This document shows, in pieces, positions 50,691-60,226 of a DNA stretch of 64,000 bases (positions are counted from its first letter, which is position 1; each line of letters starts with the position of its first letter). The translations under genes were made by a program, and so were the position numbers. Source of the DNA: PKWO01 sp036384915 (GTDB lineage Bacteria > Pseudomonadota > Gammaproteobacteria > Burkholderiales > Burkholderiaceae_D). A model generated the notes under the pieces. It was not told the DNA's origin. It searched no databases and saw only the letters and a program-made list of their open reading frames with translations. The stretch spans positions 305,215-369,214 of the forward strand of contig DASVLJ010000062.1 in the NCBI GenBank assembly GCA_036384915.1, in the 5' to 3' direction.

Positions 50691-51590
50691 CTAAAACTCA
50701 GGTAGTGAGTCCGGCGCATGCGCGCGCAAAGCCTTGCGCGCTTCCTGGAATTCGGGGAACACCGATTGCACGGTGGCCCAGAAGGCCGGGCTGTGGTTCA
50801 TCTCGCGCAGATGCGAAAGCTCATGCGCAATCACATAGTCGATCAGCGGCAGCGAGAAGTGGATCAGACGCCAGTTCAAGCGTATCTTGCCCTCGACGGT
50901 GCAGGAGCCCCATTGCGTCGTGGCCGATGACAAGGCAAACGAGCGGTAGCGCACACCCAACTTTTCCGCATACAGCGGCAGGCGCTCGGCAAAGATGGCG
51001 CGGGCGCGCTGTTGCAGCCAGCCCAGCACGCGGTCTTTCAATTGCTGCTCGCCGGCATCCACCGGCAGCGAAATCGTCAATTCCTGCGTGAGGTCGTCGA
51101 AACTGACTCCAGCGCTATGCGTAGGGCGGATGCGCAACACGATATCGCGTCCGAGGAAGGGCAGGGTCGCGCCATCCTGCCATTGCAGAGCCGGCTGCAG
51201 GCGCCTGGAATAGCGTTCGCGCTGCTCGTTGATCTTGGTGAAGATCCAGCGCTGTTTTTCGCGTATCGCATCGTCGATTTCGGCCAGCGGCACCCATTTG
51301 GGCGCCGTGATGCGCAAGCCCTCTTCATCGATCAAAAAGCCGATGGTGCGGCGCTTGGAGCGAATCAGGCGGTAATCGAGCGCGTGTTCCTGCAACTGGA
51401 TGCGGCGCATGCCGGGCGGCACGGCCTTGGGCGGAGCCGGAACGGCCGGTGCAACAACGGGGTTGCGGTCAAGGATGCGGCTCGTTGTGTCGCTGGCCGG
51501 CACAAGCGCCGGCTCAGGAGAAAAGAAGTCCAGCGGCAGCGCAAGCTGGTTGGGATTTGAATAATACTTACGTCGAAGTAGTTGCGTCAC
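50691..51590 (-). CDS. YgjP-like zinc metallopeptidase-fold protein
   Basis: A 299-residue protein of the DUF45/YgjP (M48-like) family. The zinc motif is HELSHLREMNH (His256, Glu257, His260, His266), preceded by the family block WGSCTVEGKIRLNWRL. Residues 1-60 are a low-complexity, family-variable extension. Start is GTG at 51590. Activity is uncertain; some relatives are reported as nucleotide phosphatases. Last gene of the miaB-plsC run. Confidence 0.85.
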   Translation of the reverse strand: MTQLLRRKYYSNPNQLALPLDFFSPEPALVPASDTTSRILDRNPVVAPAVPAPPKAVPPGMRRIQLQEHALDYRLIRSKRRTIGFLIDEEGLRITAPKWVPLAEIDDAIREKQRWIFTKINEQRERYSRRLQPALQWQDGATLPFLGRDIVLRIRPTHSAGVSFDDLTQELTISLPVDAGEQQLKDRVLGWLQQRARAIFAERLPLYAEKLGVRYRSFALSSATTQWGSCTVEGKIRLNWRLIHFSLPLIDYVIAHELSHLREMNHSPAFWATVQSVFPEFQEARKALRAHAPDSLPEF

Positions 51591-51642
51591 TAGGCATCTC
51601 TAAAAATCTACTGCGCGAACTGATCTCCGGCCTGCGATGCTC

Positions 51643-51660
51643 GCCGTACCTTCGTACGGC
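51643..51660. repeat. 7-bp hairpin between plsC and the YgjP-like gene
   Basis: GCCGTAC and GTACGGC enclose a CTTC loop (GAAG on the transcribed minus strand). It sits in a 119 bp gap whose sequence looks like a dispersed repeat fragment. No T-tract follows, so it may be an mRNA stability or pausing element. Confidence 0.4.
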
Positions 51661-51709
51661 TGCGCTTCTCTGCCAGACCTCAGCCCGCTCGATACGATTT
51701 TAAGAGCGC

Positions 51710-52447
51710 CTATTTGTCTTGGTAAAGATGCGGCGAAATCACGCGCATTTCCGATTCTATCCAATTTTCGACTTTTTGGATGAGCGCCGCCGGCTCCTCG
51801 TTTTCGGCCGGCGTAATGGTCTTGCCGATCGAAACCGTGATCAATCCCGGTTTCTTGACGAACGAGTTCTTCCCCCAGCATTCGCCCGAATTGAGTGCAA
51901 TCGGCACAACGGGTGTCTTCGTCTCGATCGCCAGCCGTGCGCCGCCGGCCTTGTACTTGCCCTGCTTGCCCGGCTGCGTGCGCGTGCCTTCGGGGAACAT
52001 GATGATCCACAAGCCTTGGTCGAGGCGTTTTTTCCCATGGCGCACCACGGAGGCAAAGGCATCCTTGCCCTTGCTGCGGTCGATCGGCACCATGCGCAGC
52101 ATGCCCAGCGCCCAGCCGAAGAAGGGTACCAGCATCAGTTCGCGCTTGAACACGTAAACCAGCGGGCGCGGCATCAGGCAGATTAGGAAAATGGTTTCCC
52201 AGGCCGATTGATGCTTGGACAGCAGGATGGCCGGGCCGTCGGGCAGGTTTTCCATGCCCTTGACTTGGTAGCGGATGCCGCATAAGACCTTGGCCAGCCA
52301 AATGCAAAAGAAGTTCCAGCGTACCGTGATGTAGTAGCGCCAGCTGTAAGGCAGCATGAAGCACAGGATCGACAGTGTGGCCCAAGGTATGGTCACCACG
52401 ACCATGATGAGGAGGAAAATCAGCGAACGCAGTGCCAGAAATTGCAA
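51710..52447 (-). CDS. plsC: 1-acyl-sn-glycerol-3-phosphate acyltransferase
   Basis: A 245-residue inner-membrane enzyme that makes phosphatidic acid from lysophosphatidic acid. N-terminal helix 8-32. The acceptor motif reads KHQSAWET (His79, Glu84) where the classical form is H-x4-D; FPEGTRTQPG, the glycerol-phosphate binding block, is intact. Translation probably begins at TTG (52447), 3 bp after the gmhB stop, since no ATG occurs before residue 15. Confidence 0.92.
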   Translation of the reverse strand: MQFLALRSLIFLLIMVVVTIPWATLSILCFMLPYSWRYYITVRWNFFCIWLAKVLCGIRYQVKGMENLPDGPAILLSKHQSAWETIFLICLMPRPLVYVFKRELMLVPFFGWALGMLRMVPIDRSKGKDAFASVVRHGKKRLDQGLWIIMFPEGTRTQPGKQGKYKAGGARLAIETKTPVVPIALNSGECWGKNSFVKKPGLITVSIGKTITPAENEEPAALIQKVENWIESEMRVISPHLYQDK

Positions 52448-52450
52448 AGC

Positions 52451-53011
52451 TCAAGCTCCAGAAGAAGGTGCTTCGGCTTGGCGAAGCAGGTGGTCGGTAA
52501 CGGCTGCCAGGTTGGCAAAGACTTGGGTGCCGGGCGGGAGGCCGCCCTTTTCCCTGGTTTTTTCACCTTTGCCGGTCAAGACCAGGTAAGGTGTGCAGCC
52601 GAGCACGTAGCCGGCTTGCAGGTCGCGCAGCGAATCGCCGACGCAGGGCACGCCCTTCAAGGGCGTCTCGAAGCGCTTGCCGATGGCGCGCACCATGCCG
52701 GGCTTGGGTTTGCGGCAATCGCAATTGTCGACCGCGGCATGCGGGCAGAAAAAAATCGCATCGACGTGGGCGCCGATTTGCTGCGCACTGGTGTGCAGTT
52801 TTTGGTGGATCGCGTTCAGCGTCAGGACCGTGAACAAGCCGCGTGCGATGCCGGACTGATTGGTCGCCACGGCGACCTTGTAACCGGCCTGGTTCAGGCG
52901 CGCGATCGCTTCCAGCGAACCGGGCAGCGGTATCCACTCGTCCGGTGACTTGATGAAGTCGTCGGAGTCGCGGTTAATTACGCCGTCACGGTCGAGGATG
53001 ATCAGCTTCAT
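52451..53011 (-). CDS. gmhB: D-glycero-beta-D-manno-heptose-1,7-bisphosphate 7-phosphatase
   Basis: A 186-residue HAD phosphatase in ADP-heptose synthesis for the LPS core. Nucleophile and acid are Asp7 and Asp9 (LDRDGVINRDS); ATNQSGIARG is motif II; the structural zinc loop is Cys89, His91, Cys97 and Cys99 (CPHAAVDNCDC), followed by KPKPGM. Lies between glyS and plsC. Confidence 0.94.
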   Translation of the reverse strand: MKLIILDRDGVINRDSDDFIKSPDEWIPLPGSLEAIARLNQAGYKVAVATNQSGIARGLFTVLTLNAIHQKLHTSAQQIGAHVDAIFFCPHAAVDNCDCRKPKPGMVRAIGKRFETPLKGVPCVGDSLRDLQAGYVLGCTPYLVLTGKGEKTREKGGLPPGTQVFANLAAVTDHLLRQAEAPSSGA

Positions 53012-53027
53012 TTCGTTATGTTAATGC

Positions 53028-55127
53028 TTACGCGGCCAGCTTGGAGATATCCGCCACGCGGTTCATCATCTGATGCAGTGAGGACAGCAGCGCGATGCGG
53101 TTGTCGCGCAGGGCCTGGTCTTCGGCCATCACCATTACCTTGTCGAAGAACAGGTCGACGCCGGCGCGCAATTGTGCAAGGCGCGTCAGGGTGCTGGTGA
53201 AGTCGCCTTGCGCATAGGCGCTTTCGATTTCCGGGCGACAGGCGTTCATGGCGGAGAACAGCGCTTGTTCGGCCGGCTCTACCAGGCGGTCGGCTATCAC
53301 CGCACCGATCTCACCCTCGGCATTCTTCTTCAGAATATTGGTGATGCGCTTGTTGGCCGCCGCCAGCGATTCGGCTTCGGCCAACTGCGCGAAGGCCGTC
53401 ACGGCTTGCAGGCGCTCGAGGATATTGTCCAGGCTGTCCGGCTGCTGCGCCACCACGGCTTCGATTTCGTTGGCGGCATAGCCGCGCTCGCGCAACATGC
53501 CGCGCAAGCGGTCGTAGAGGAAATTCAGCACTTCGGCCTGCGGGTCCTTGAATTGCGCATTGCCGGCGAACAGCGCCGCAGCGTCGGACAAGAGCGTGTT
53601 CAAGCGCAGCGGCAGGCGCTTTTCGATCAGCATGCGCAAGATGCCCAGCGCATGGCGGCGCAGCGCGAACGGGTCGCGGTCGCCGGTAGGCTGCAAGCCG
53701 ATGCCCCAGATGCCGACCAGGGTTTCGAGCTTGTCGGCGATCGCCACGGCCGTGCCCGCCTTTGTGGTCGGGAGGGCGTCGCCGGCGAAGCGCGGCTGGT
53801 AGTGTTCGGAAATGGCCAAGGCGACTTCCTCGGGCTCACCGTCATGGCGTGCATAGTAGGTGCCCATCGTGCCTTGCAGTTCGGGAAATTCGCCGACCAT
53901 GTCGGTCAAGAGATCGGCCTTGGACAATTCCGCGGCGTGCTCGGCCAAGGCCACATCGTTGCCGAGGGCGGCGGCAATCTTGCCTGCCAGAGCGGTGACG
54001 CGGGCGCCGCGCTCGGCCTGGCTGCCGAGCTTGTTGTGGTAGACCACGCCGGACAGGCCGGGGAGGCGCGAAGCCAGCGTCTTTTTCTTGTCTTGCTCGA
54101 AGAAGAACTTGGCGTCCGACAGGCGCGGACGGACGACGCGTTCGTTGCCGCCGATGATGTGTTGCGGATCGTCGGTTTGCAGATTCGAGACGATCAAAAA
54201 GCGCGAGCGCAATTTGCTGTTGGCATCGGTCAGCGCGAAGTATTTCTGGTTCGTCTGCATCGTCAGGATCAGGCATTCCTGCGGCACGGCCAGGAATTCA
54301 TCCTCGAACTTGCAGGCATAGACCATGGGCCATTCGACGAGCGCATTGACTTCGTCGAGCAGGCTCTCGGGCATCAAGGCCTTGTCGGTACCAGCCGCAG
54401 CCAACAGCGCCGAGCGAATCTTTTCCTTGCGCGCTTCCACCGAAGCAATCACCTTGCCGTCTTTTTCCAGCAGTGGGGCGTAGTCGTCGGCATGCTTGAT
54501 GATCAGTTCGCCCTGCGACAGGAAGCGATGGCCCAATGTGGTCCTGCCTGCCTGCAAGCCCAGGATGGAAATGGGCACCACGGTTTCGCCGTGCAGCGCG
54601 GTCAGCTTGTGCACCGGGCGCACGAATTGCACGGTTTCGCCATCGGGGCGCTGGTAGCTCATCATCTTGGGAATGGGCAGTTTGCCCAGGCTTTCCTCCA
54701 GCGCGGCTTGCAAGCCTGCTTGCAGTGCGGCCCCGGCTGCAGTGTAGGTGAAGAAGAAGCTTTCAGCTTTGCCGTCGGCGGCGCGTTCGAGTTCGGCCAG
54801 CTTGATCTCGGCCACGCCGGCGTTTTGCGCCAATGCCGCCAGTTTCTTCGTCAGCGGGGCACTGGGGTTGCCGGAAGCGTCGAGCGCCACCGTCACCGGC
54901 AGCACCTTTTCGCGGATGGACTTGTCGGGTGAGCGCTCGCGCACACCGGTAATCGCGACAGCGAGGCGGCGTGGCGTGGCATAGCCCGTCGTCCTGGCCT
55001 CGGCGTCGAGCAAGTCGCGCGATTTCAGGCCGGCTTCGATGGCGGTGGAAAAGGCATCGGAGAGTTTTGCCAGCGCCTTGGGCGGCAATTCCTCGGTCAG
55101 CAGTTCGATCAGCAGGGTTTGACTCAT
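53028..55127 (-). CDS. glyS: glycyl-tRNA synthetase beta subunit
   Basis: A 699-residue subunit of the heterotetrameric bacterial GlyRS; it supplies tRNA binding, including a C-terminal DALR-like anticodon domain. Starts SQTLLIELLTEELPPKAL; contains RFLIVSNLQTDDP, GNERVVRPRLSDAKFFFEQD and SKADLLTDMVGEFPELQG. Normal length. Immediately downstream of glyQ, 22 bp away. Confidence 0.96.
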   Translation of the reverse strand: MSQTLLIELLTEELPPKALAKLSDAFSTAIEAGLKSRDLLDAEARTTGYATPRRLAVAITGVRERSPDKSIREKVLPVTVALDASGNPSAPLTKKLAALAQNAGVAEIKLAELERAADGKAESFFFTYTAAGAALQAGLQAALEESLGKLPIPKMMSYQRPDGETVQFVRPVHKLTALHGETVVPISILGLQAGRTTLGHRFLSQGELIIKHADDYAPLLEKDGKVIASVEARKEKIRSALLAAAGTDKALMPESLLDEVNALVEWPMVYACKFEDEFLAVPQECLILTMQTNQKYFALTDANSKLRSRFLIVSNLQTDDPQHIIGGNERVVRPRLSDAKFFFEQDKKKTLASRLPGLSGVVYHNKLGSQAERGARVTALAGKIAAALGNDVALAEHAAELSKADLLTDMVGEFPELQGTMGTYYARHDGEPEEVALAISEHYQPRFAGDALPTTKAGTAVAIADKLETLVGIWGIGLQPTGDRDPFALRRHALGILRMLIEKRLPLRLNTLLSDAAALFAGNAQFKDPQAEVLNFLYDRLRGMLRERGYAANEIEAVVAQQPDSLDNILERLQAVTAFAQLAEAESLAAANKRITNILKKNAEGEIGAVIADRLVEPAEQALFSAMNACRPEIESAYAQGDFTSTLTRLAQLRAGVDLFFDKVMVMAEDQALRDNRIALLSSLHQMMNRVADISKLAA

Positions 55128-55149
55128 GACGGTATCTTCGGTATTCGGA

Positions 55150-56052
55150 TCAGGCGGAGGGGCTGCACATCGGGAAGCCCAAGGCTTCGCGCGAGGCGTA
55201 ATAGCCTTGCGCCACGGCGCGCGACAGGTTGCGGATGCGGCCGATGTAGGCGGCGCGCTCGGTCACGGAAATGGCGCCGCGGGCATCGAGCAGGTTGAAG
55301 GTGTGCGCCGCCTTCAAGATCATTTCGTAAGCCGGCAAGGCCAGCGGCACCTCGAGCAGGCGCTTGGCTTCGGCCTCGTAGCTGGTGAACAGCGAGAACA
55401 GGAAATCGGTGTTCGAATATTCGAAGTTGTAGGTCGATTGCTCGACCTCGTTCTGGTGGAACACGTCGCGGTAATGCAGTTGTTTCTTGAGGCCGTTTTC
55501 TTCCCATTCGGTCCAGACCAGGTCGTAGACGTTTTCCACACCCTGCAGGTACATCGCCAGACGCTCCAGCCCGTAGGTGATTTCGCCGAGCACGGGCTTG
55601 CAATCCAGGCCGCCGACTTGCTGGAAATAGGTGAATTGCGTCACTTCCATGCCGTTCAACCACACTTCCCAACCTAGTCCCCAGGCGCCCAGGGTCGGGT
55701 TTTCCCAGTCGTCTTCCACGAAACGCACGTCGTTCTGCTGCAGGTTCAAGCCCAGGGCTTCGAGCGAACCGAGATAAAGTTCGAGAATGTTTTCCGGCGC
55801 CGGCTTCAGCACCACTTGGTATTGGTAGTAGTGCTGCAGACGGTTCGGGTTTTCGCCGTAGCGGCCATCCTTGGGGCGGCGCGAAGGCTGGACGTAGGCG
55901 GCGCGCCAGGGTTCGGGGCCGATTGCGCGCAGGAAGGTCGCCGTGTGCGAGGTGCCGGCGCCGACTTCCATATCGTACGGTTGCAAGAGCGCGCAGCCCT
56001 GGCGGTCCCAGTATTGCTGCAGCGTGAGAATGACTTGTTGAAATGTGAGCAT
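55150..56052 (-). CDS. glyQ: glycyl-tRNA synthetase alpha subunit
   Basis: A 300-residue class II catalytic subunit. Begins MLTFQQVILTLQQYWDRQGC; contains EVGAGTSHTATFLRAIGPEP, AYVQPSRRPKDGRYGENPNR and GLGWEVWLNGMEVTQFTYFQ with the active-site residues. ATG at 56052; the longer frame overlaps lnt and is not coding. Confidence 0.96.
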   Translation of the reverse strand: MLTFQQVILTLQQYWDRQGCALLQPYDMEVGAGTSHTATFLRAIGPEPWRAAYVQPSRRPKDGRYGENPNRLQHYYQYQVVLKPAPENILELYLGSLEALGLNLQQNDVRFVEDDWENPTLGAWGLGWEVWLNGMEVTQFTYFQQVGGLDCKPVLGEITYGLERLAMYLQGVENVYDLVWTEWEENGLKKQLHYRDVFHQNEVEQSTYNFEYSNTDFLFSLFTSYEAEAKRLLEVPLALPAYEMILKAAHTFNLLDARGAISVTERAAYIGRIRNLSRAVAQGYYASREALGFPMCSPSA

Positions 56053-56117
56053 CTGCCGGTCCGTGGCTTTCGTGCAGGTACTGTGCACGAGAGAATAATT
56101 AGCGGAAACCGGCAAGT

Positions 56118-57665
56118 TTACCGTTTTTTCGCGTCCAAAAGGCGCTTTTTGCGTGTCGCCAAGGCAGCGGCTATCAGACTCGACATTGCCAAAGCCACAA
56201 CGAGGGTATTGCCGCAGACGATATAGGGGGTCAACCCGGCATAGCCTTGCACGCGGGCTTCGAGTGCGCCGCGCGTATAGGGCGTCAATTCCTGCACCAC
56301 CACGCCTTGCGGGTTGATTACTGCCGTGGCTCCGGTATTGGTCGCGCGCAGCGCAGGCCGGCCCGTTTCCAGTGCGCGCATCTGCGATATCTGCAAGTGC
56401 TGCGGCACGGCCAGCCATTGGCCGAACCATGCCATGTTCGAGACGTTCAACAGCATGGTCGGTTGCGGGCGGCCTTCGCCGGCGGCGGCAGCTATGTTGG
56501 CGGCGATTTCTTCGCCGAACAAGTCCTCGTAGCAGATGTTGGGCAGCACCCACTGGCCTTTCACGGAAAAAGGCTTTTGCGGCAAGGGACCGGAAACCTG
56601 GTCACCCAGCGGAATGTGCAGCATGGCGACGAACCAGTGGAAGCCGGTCGGGATGAATTCGCCGAAGGGCACGAGATGATGTTTGTCGTAACGGTACAGG
56701 TTGCCGGGCTTGAGGTCGGGCGCAACATCGATCAGGCTGTTGTTGTACTGATAGGGTGCATCGCTCATGACGATGCCGAGCGCCAGATGGCTGCCGGATG
56801 CCTTGGCCCAAGCCAGGAGGGTAGGCATATAGTCCGGCGGCAAATATTGCGGCGGCACCACGATGGCCGTCTCCGGCGCCGCGATCAGGTCTGCCGGCTT
56901 TTCGCGCAGCATGTCGCTGTACATGCCCAGCGTCTCGCCGATGTGGTTGTTCTGGAATTTTTCTTCCTGCGGGATATTGCCTTGCAGGAGGCGCACGCTG
57001 ATGGGCTGGCCCTGCGGGTGGGTCCAGGCCATGGATTTGAGCAGCATGCCGGCGACGACCAAGATGCCGACCAAGCCCAGAGGGCGGCGTGTGACCGGCA
57101 CTAGGGCCAGGCAGCCGGCGATGACGGCTGCGATCCAGCCTATGCCGAACACCCCCAGCACAGGTGCAAAGCCGGCCAGCGGACTGGCGTTATGCGCGTA
57201 GCCTGCGGCCAGCCAGGGGAAACCGGTGAGCAGCCAATCGCGCAGCCATTCACCGAGCAGCCAGCAGGCAGGGTAGATCGCCAAAAGCGAGAGTCCTGGC
57301 CCCGCCTGGCTGCGGCGTGCCAGCCAATTGCCTAACGCGGCGCCTGCACCTGTGAAGGCGCCCAGGAGCAGGGCAAACAGCGCCACGGCGAGGCCGGCCA
57401 GCGGCGGCGACATATCGCCAAAGTCGTGCATGCTGACATAGGGCCAATAGATGCCGAAAATGAAGCAGGCGAAGCCGAAGGCCCATCCGAGCAGCCAGGA
57501 GCGCCATGTCGAATGTTGTTGTGCCAGGATCGTAAACAGCAAGCCGATCGCAACGAATTGCACCGGCCACAAGCCGAAAGGCGCGAACGCCAGCACCGAC
57601 GCCAGGCCGGCGGCGAGGCAGAGCGGGATATGCAGGCGGGAAGGGATGGCGATCAGGGCGGACAC
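56118..57665 (-). CDS. lnt: apolipoprotein N-acyltransferase
   Basis: A 515-residue inner-membrane enzyme that N-acylates the lipoprotein Cys to finish lipoprotein maturation. Six to eight helices precede a periplasmic nitrilase-like domain. Catalytic Glu265 (AAPETAIV), Lys328 (YDKHHLVPFGEF) and Cys378 (PNICYEDLFG) are all present. Start is GTG at 57665, 27 bp after corC, the usual partner. Confidence 0.95.
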   Translation of the reverse strand: MSALIAIPSRLHIPLCLAAGLASVLAFAPFGLWPVQFVAIGLLFTILAQQHSTWRSWLLGWAFGFACFIFGIYWPYVSMHDFGDMSPPLAGLAVALFALLLGAFTGAGAALGNWLARRSQAGPGLSLLAIYPACWLLGEWLRDWLLTGFPWLAAGYAHNASPLAGFAPVLGVFGIGWIAAVIAGCLALVPVTRRPLGLVGILVVAGMLLKSMAWTHPQGQPISVRLLQGNIPQEEKFQNNHIGETLGMYSDMLREKPADLIAAPETAIVVPPQYLPPDYMPTLLAWAKASGSHLALGIVMSDAPYQYNNSLIDVAPDLKPGNLYRYDKHHLVPFGEFIPTGFHWFVAMLHIPLGDQVSGPLPQKPFSVKGQWVLPNICYEDLFGEEIAANIAAAAGEGRPQPTMLLNVSNMAWFGQWLAVPQHLQISQMRALETGRPALRATNTGATAVINPQGVVVQELTPYTRGALEARVQGYAGLTPYIVCGNTLVVALAMSSLIAAALATRKKRLLDAKKR

Positions 57666-57692
57666 GTATCAGCGCGAAATTAGCCGGCTTCT

Positions 57693-58580
57693 TCAGCCGG
57701 TCTCTTCTTCGTCGTCCACCGGCTTGGGCAATTTTTCCACCAGCAGCACGTGGGCCTGGCGTGCATCGGCACGCTGCACTTCAAAGCGCAGGTTATCGAT
57801 TTCGAAGATGTCGCCCTTGCGCGGCACACGTCCCAGGTGATTGGCGACGAAGCCGCCGATGGTATCGACATCGTCGTCGGAGAGCGCGGTGTGCAGCGTT
57901 TCGTTGAATTGCTCGATCTCGGTCAAGGCCTTGATGCGCCAGCGCGGTCCGTGCTCGCCGTCCTTCACGGGGAGGATGTTGTCTTCCTCCTCGTCGAAAT
58001 CGTATTCGTCCTCGATGTCGCCGACGATCTGTTCCAGCACATCCTCGATCGTGATTACGCCGGCCACGCCGCCGTACTCATCGACCACGATGGCCATGTG
58101 GTTGCGGTTGGCGCGGAAGTCGCGCAGCAGCACGTTCAGCCGCTTCGATTCGGGGATGAAGATGGCCGGGCGCAGCATGTCGCGCACGTCGAACGCCTCT
58201 TCGGCGTAGTAACGCAGCAAGTCCTTCGCCAGCAGGATGCCCACCACCTTGTCGCGGTCGCCTTCGACTGCCGGAAAACGCGAATGCGCTGTTTGCAACA
58301 CCATGGGCAGCCAATCCTCGATCGGCTTGGTCAGATCGATCACGTCCGCTTGCGAGCGCGGCACCATGATGTCGCGCGCGGAGAGGTCCGATACCTGGAA
58401 CACGCCTTCGATCATCGACAGCGCATCGGCATCGATCAGGTTGCGCTCGTGGGCGTCGTTCAGGACTTCGAGCAGTTCGGCCCGGTTTTCCGGTTCGGGG
58501 GAGATGAGGGCGGTCAATCGCTCCAGCAGAGTACGGTGTGGCTTTTCGGCAGGCTTGGCGCTACCAGGGTGGTCTTCCAT
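57693..58580 (-). CDS. corC: CorC/HlyC family CBS-domain protein
   Basis: A 295-residue cytosolic protein with two CBS domains (about 70-200: MVPRSQADVIDL and VVDEYGGVAGVITIEDVLEQIVGDIEDE) and a C-terminal CorC_HlyC/transporter-associated domain. Linked to Mg2+/Co2+ efflux and lipoprotein processing because of its conserved place before lnt. ATG at 58580 is the family start. A 158 bp gap to ybeY holds no gene. Confidence 0.93.
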   Translation of the reverse strand: MEDHPGSAKPAEKPHRTLLERLTALISPEPENRAELLEVLNDAHERNLIDADALSMIEGVFQVSDLSARDIMVPRSQADVIDLTKPIEDWLPMVLQTAHSRFPAVEGDRDKVVGILLAKDLLRYYAEEAFDVRDMLRPAIFIPESKRLNVLLRDFRANRNHMAIVVDEYGGVAGVITIEDVLEQIVGDIEDEYDFDEEEDNILPVKDGEHGPRWRIKALTEIEQFNETLHTALSDDDVDTIGGFVANHLGRVPRKGDIFEIDNLRFEVQRADARQAHVLLVEKLPKPVDDEEETG

Positions 58581-58738
58581 ATGGCGGGATGCCGTAATTT
58601 CAAGGATTGATAGGATACACGAAAAGTTTTGACGATCCCGCAGTTTGGGGATGGCGCCGTTACTAATTGTGGTTCTTCGTGACGCCAAGCAAGGTGTAAG
58701 TGCCCACTATCCAGCTTCTGTAATCAGAATGCAATAAT

Positions 58739-59206
58739 TCAGCTGGCCTTGTAAGGGTTGGGGAAGCCGAGTTGTTCCAGGATCTCGATTTCCAGGCTTT
58801 CCATTTCAGCCGCTTCTTCATCGTTTTCATGATCATAGCCTTGCGCATGCAAGACGCCGTGCACCACGAGGTGGGCCGTATGCGCTTCCAGCGCCTTCTT
58901 CTGTTCCCTCGCTTCGCGCTCCAGCACCTCTGTGCACAGGATGAGGTCGGCGCGCGTGGGCTCGTCTTCCGCAACGTCATCGCCCTCGTTGTAAGCAAAG
59001 GTCAGCACATTGGTGGCGTAATCCTTGCCGCGATAGTCGCGGTTGAGCGCGCGCCCTTCTTCGGCGTCGACAAACCGTATCGTCAGCTCGGCCGGGGCAA
59101 ATAGGGCCGCCTGCACCCAGCGCCGGATTTGCGGGCGCGTGATCACATCGCGCAAGTTTGCATCGGCGTATTGCACCGAGAGTGTCAGCTTATTTTTTGC
59201 TTGCAC
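58739..59206 (-). CDS. ybeY: rRNA maturation endoribonuclease YbeY
   Basis: A 155-residue zinc-dependent RNase needed for 16S rRNA 3'-end maturation and 70S quality control. The His3 site HGVLHAQGYDH is at His116, His120 and His126, and the substrate region GKDYATNVLTFAY is present. The start is taken as GTG at 59206, overlapping the phoH end by 17 bp; the frame extends further upstream without an ATG that fits. Confidence 0.93.
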   Translation of the reverse strand: MQAKNKLTLSVQYADANLRDVITRPQIRRWVQAALFAPAELTIRFVDAEEGRALNRDYRGKDYATNVLTFAYNEGDDVAEDEPTRADLILCTEVLEREAREQKKALEAHTAHLVVHGVLHAQGYDHENDEEAAEMESLEIEILEQLGFPNPYKAS

Positions 59207-60224
59207 GCTTGATCTCCATCGGATACTCCATGGCCGATGCCGCTTCATAGGCGTCTACGATGCGCCCGACCAGCGGGTGGCGCACCACGTCGGCGCTCGT
59301 GAAACGCGTGAACGAAATGCCGCGCACTTTTTCCAGGATATGCAGTGCATCGATCAAGCCGCTCTTCTGATTGCGCTGGAGGTCGATCTGCGTCACGTCG
59401 CCGGTGATCACGGCCTTGCTGCCGAAGCCGATGCGTGTGAGGAACATCTTCATCTGTTCCGGCGTGGTATTTTGCGCCTCGTCCAGAATGATGAAGGAAT
59501 GGTTCAGCGTGCGGCCGCGCATATAGGCCAGCGGCGCGATTTCGATGGTCTGCTTTTCGAACAGCTTTTGCGTGCGGTCGAAGCCGAGCAAGTCATACAG
59601 CGCGTCGTACAATGGGCGCAGATAGGGATCGATCTTTTGCGCCAAGTCGCCCGGCAGGAAACCCAGGCGTTCGCCCGCTTCCACGGCCGGGCGGGTCAGT
59701 ATGATGCGTTGCACGGCGTCGCGTTCGAGCGCATCGACTGCGCAGGCGACGGCGAGGTAAGTCTTTCCCGTACCTGCCGGGCCGACGCCGAAACTGACGT
59801 CATGTTCCAGCACCGACTTGATATAGCGGTTCTGCTGCGGCGTGCGGCCGCGCAGATCGCTGCGGCGCGTCTTGAGCACCGGGCTTTCAACAGGTTCCTC
59901 GTCTTCGACAGCTTTTTTGCCCGGCGTTTCGGCAGGCGCCTCGGCACGCGCGGCGGCCACGCGCTGCTCGACCAGAGCGAGTTGCACATCTTCCACGGCG
60001 ATGATCTTGTCGGCGCGCTCATAGAAGTGCGTCAGCAATTGCACGGCGCGTTCGGCATTCTTGCCGCTGACGATGAATTTCTCGCCGCGGCGGAACACCG
60101 TCACGTCGAGTGCGGCCGAGATCTGGCGCAGGTTTTCATCGAGCGGCCCGCACAGGTGGGCCAGCCGCTTGTTGTCCAGCGGCTCGGGAACGAATTGGTG
60201 CGGTTGCAGGGGAGATTTCTTCAA
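59190..60224 (-). CDS. phoH: PhoH-family ATPase (YbeZ)
   Basis: A 344-residue cytosolic ATPase linked with YbeY in RNA metabolism. An N-terminal KH-like region (about 20-110), then Walker A GPAGTGKT (148-155) and Walker B FIILDEAQNTTPEQMKMF. Start is a TTG at 60224, two bases after the miaB stop; there is no ATG before the conserved core. miaB-phoH-ybeY-corC-lnt is a widely conserved set. Confidence 0.94.
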   Translation of the reverse strand: MKKSPLQPHQFVPEPLDNKRLAHLCGPLDENLRQISAALDVTVFRRGEKFIVSGKNAERAVQLLTHFYERADKIIAVEDVQLALVEQRVAAARAEAPAETPGKKAVEDEEPVESPVLKTRRSDLRGRTPQQNRYIKSVLEHDVSFGVGPAGTGKTYLAVACAVDALERDAVQRIILTRPAVEAGERLGFLPGDLAQKIDPYLRPLYDALYDLLGFDRTQKLFEKQTIEIAPLAYMRGRTLNHSFIILDEAQNTTPEQMKMFLTRIGFGSKAVITGDVTQIDLQRNQKSGLIDALHILEKVRGISFTRFTSADVVRHPLVGRIVDAYEAASAMEYPMEIKRASKK

Positions 60225-60226
60225 GA

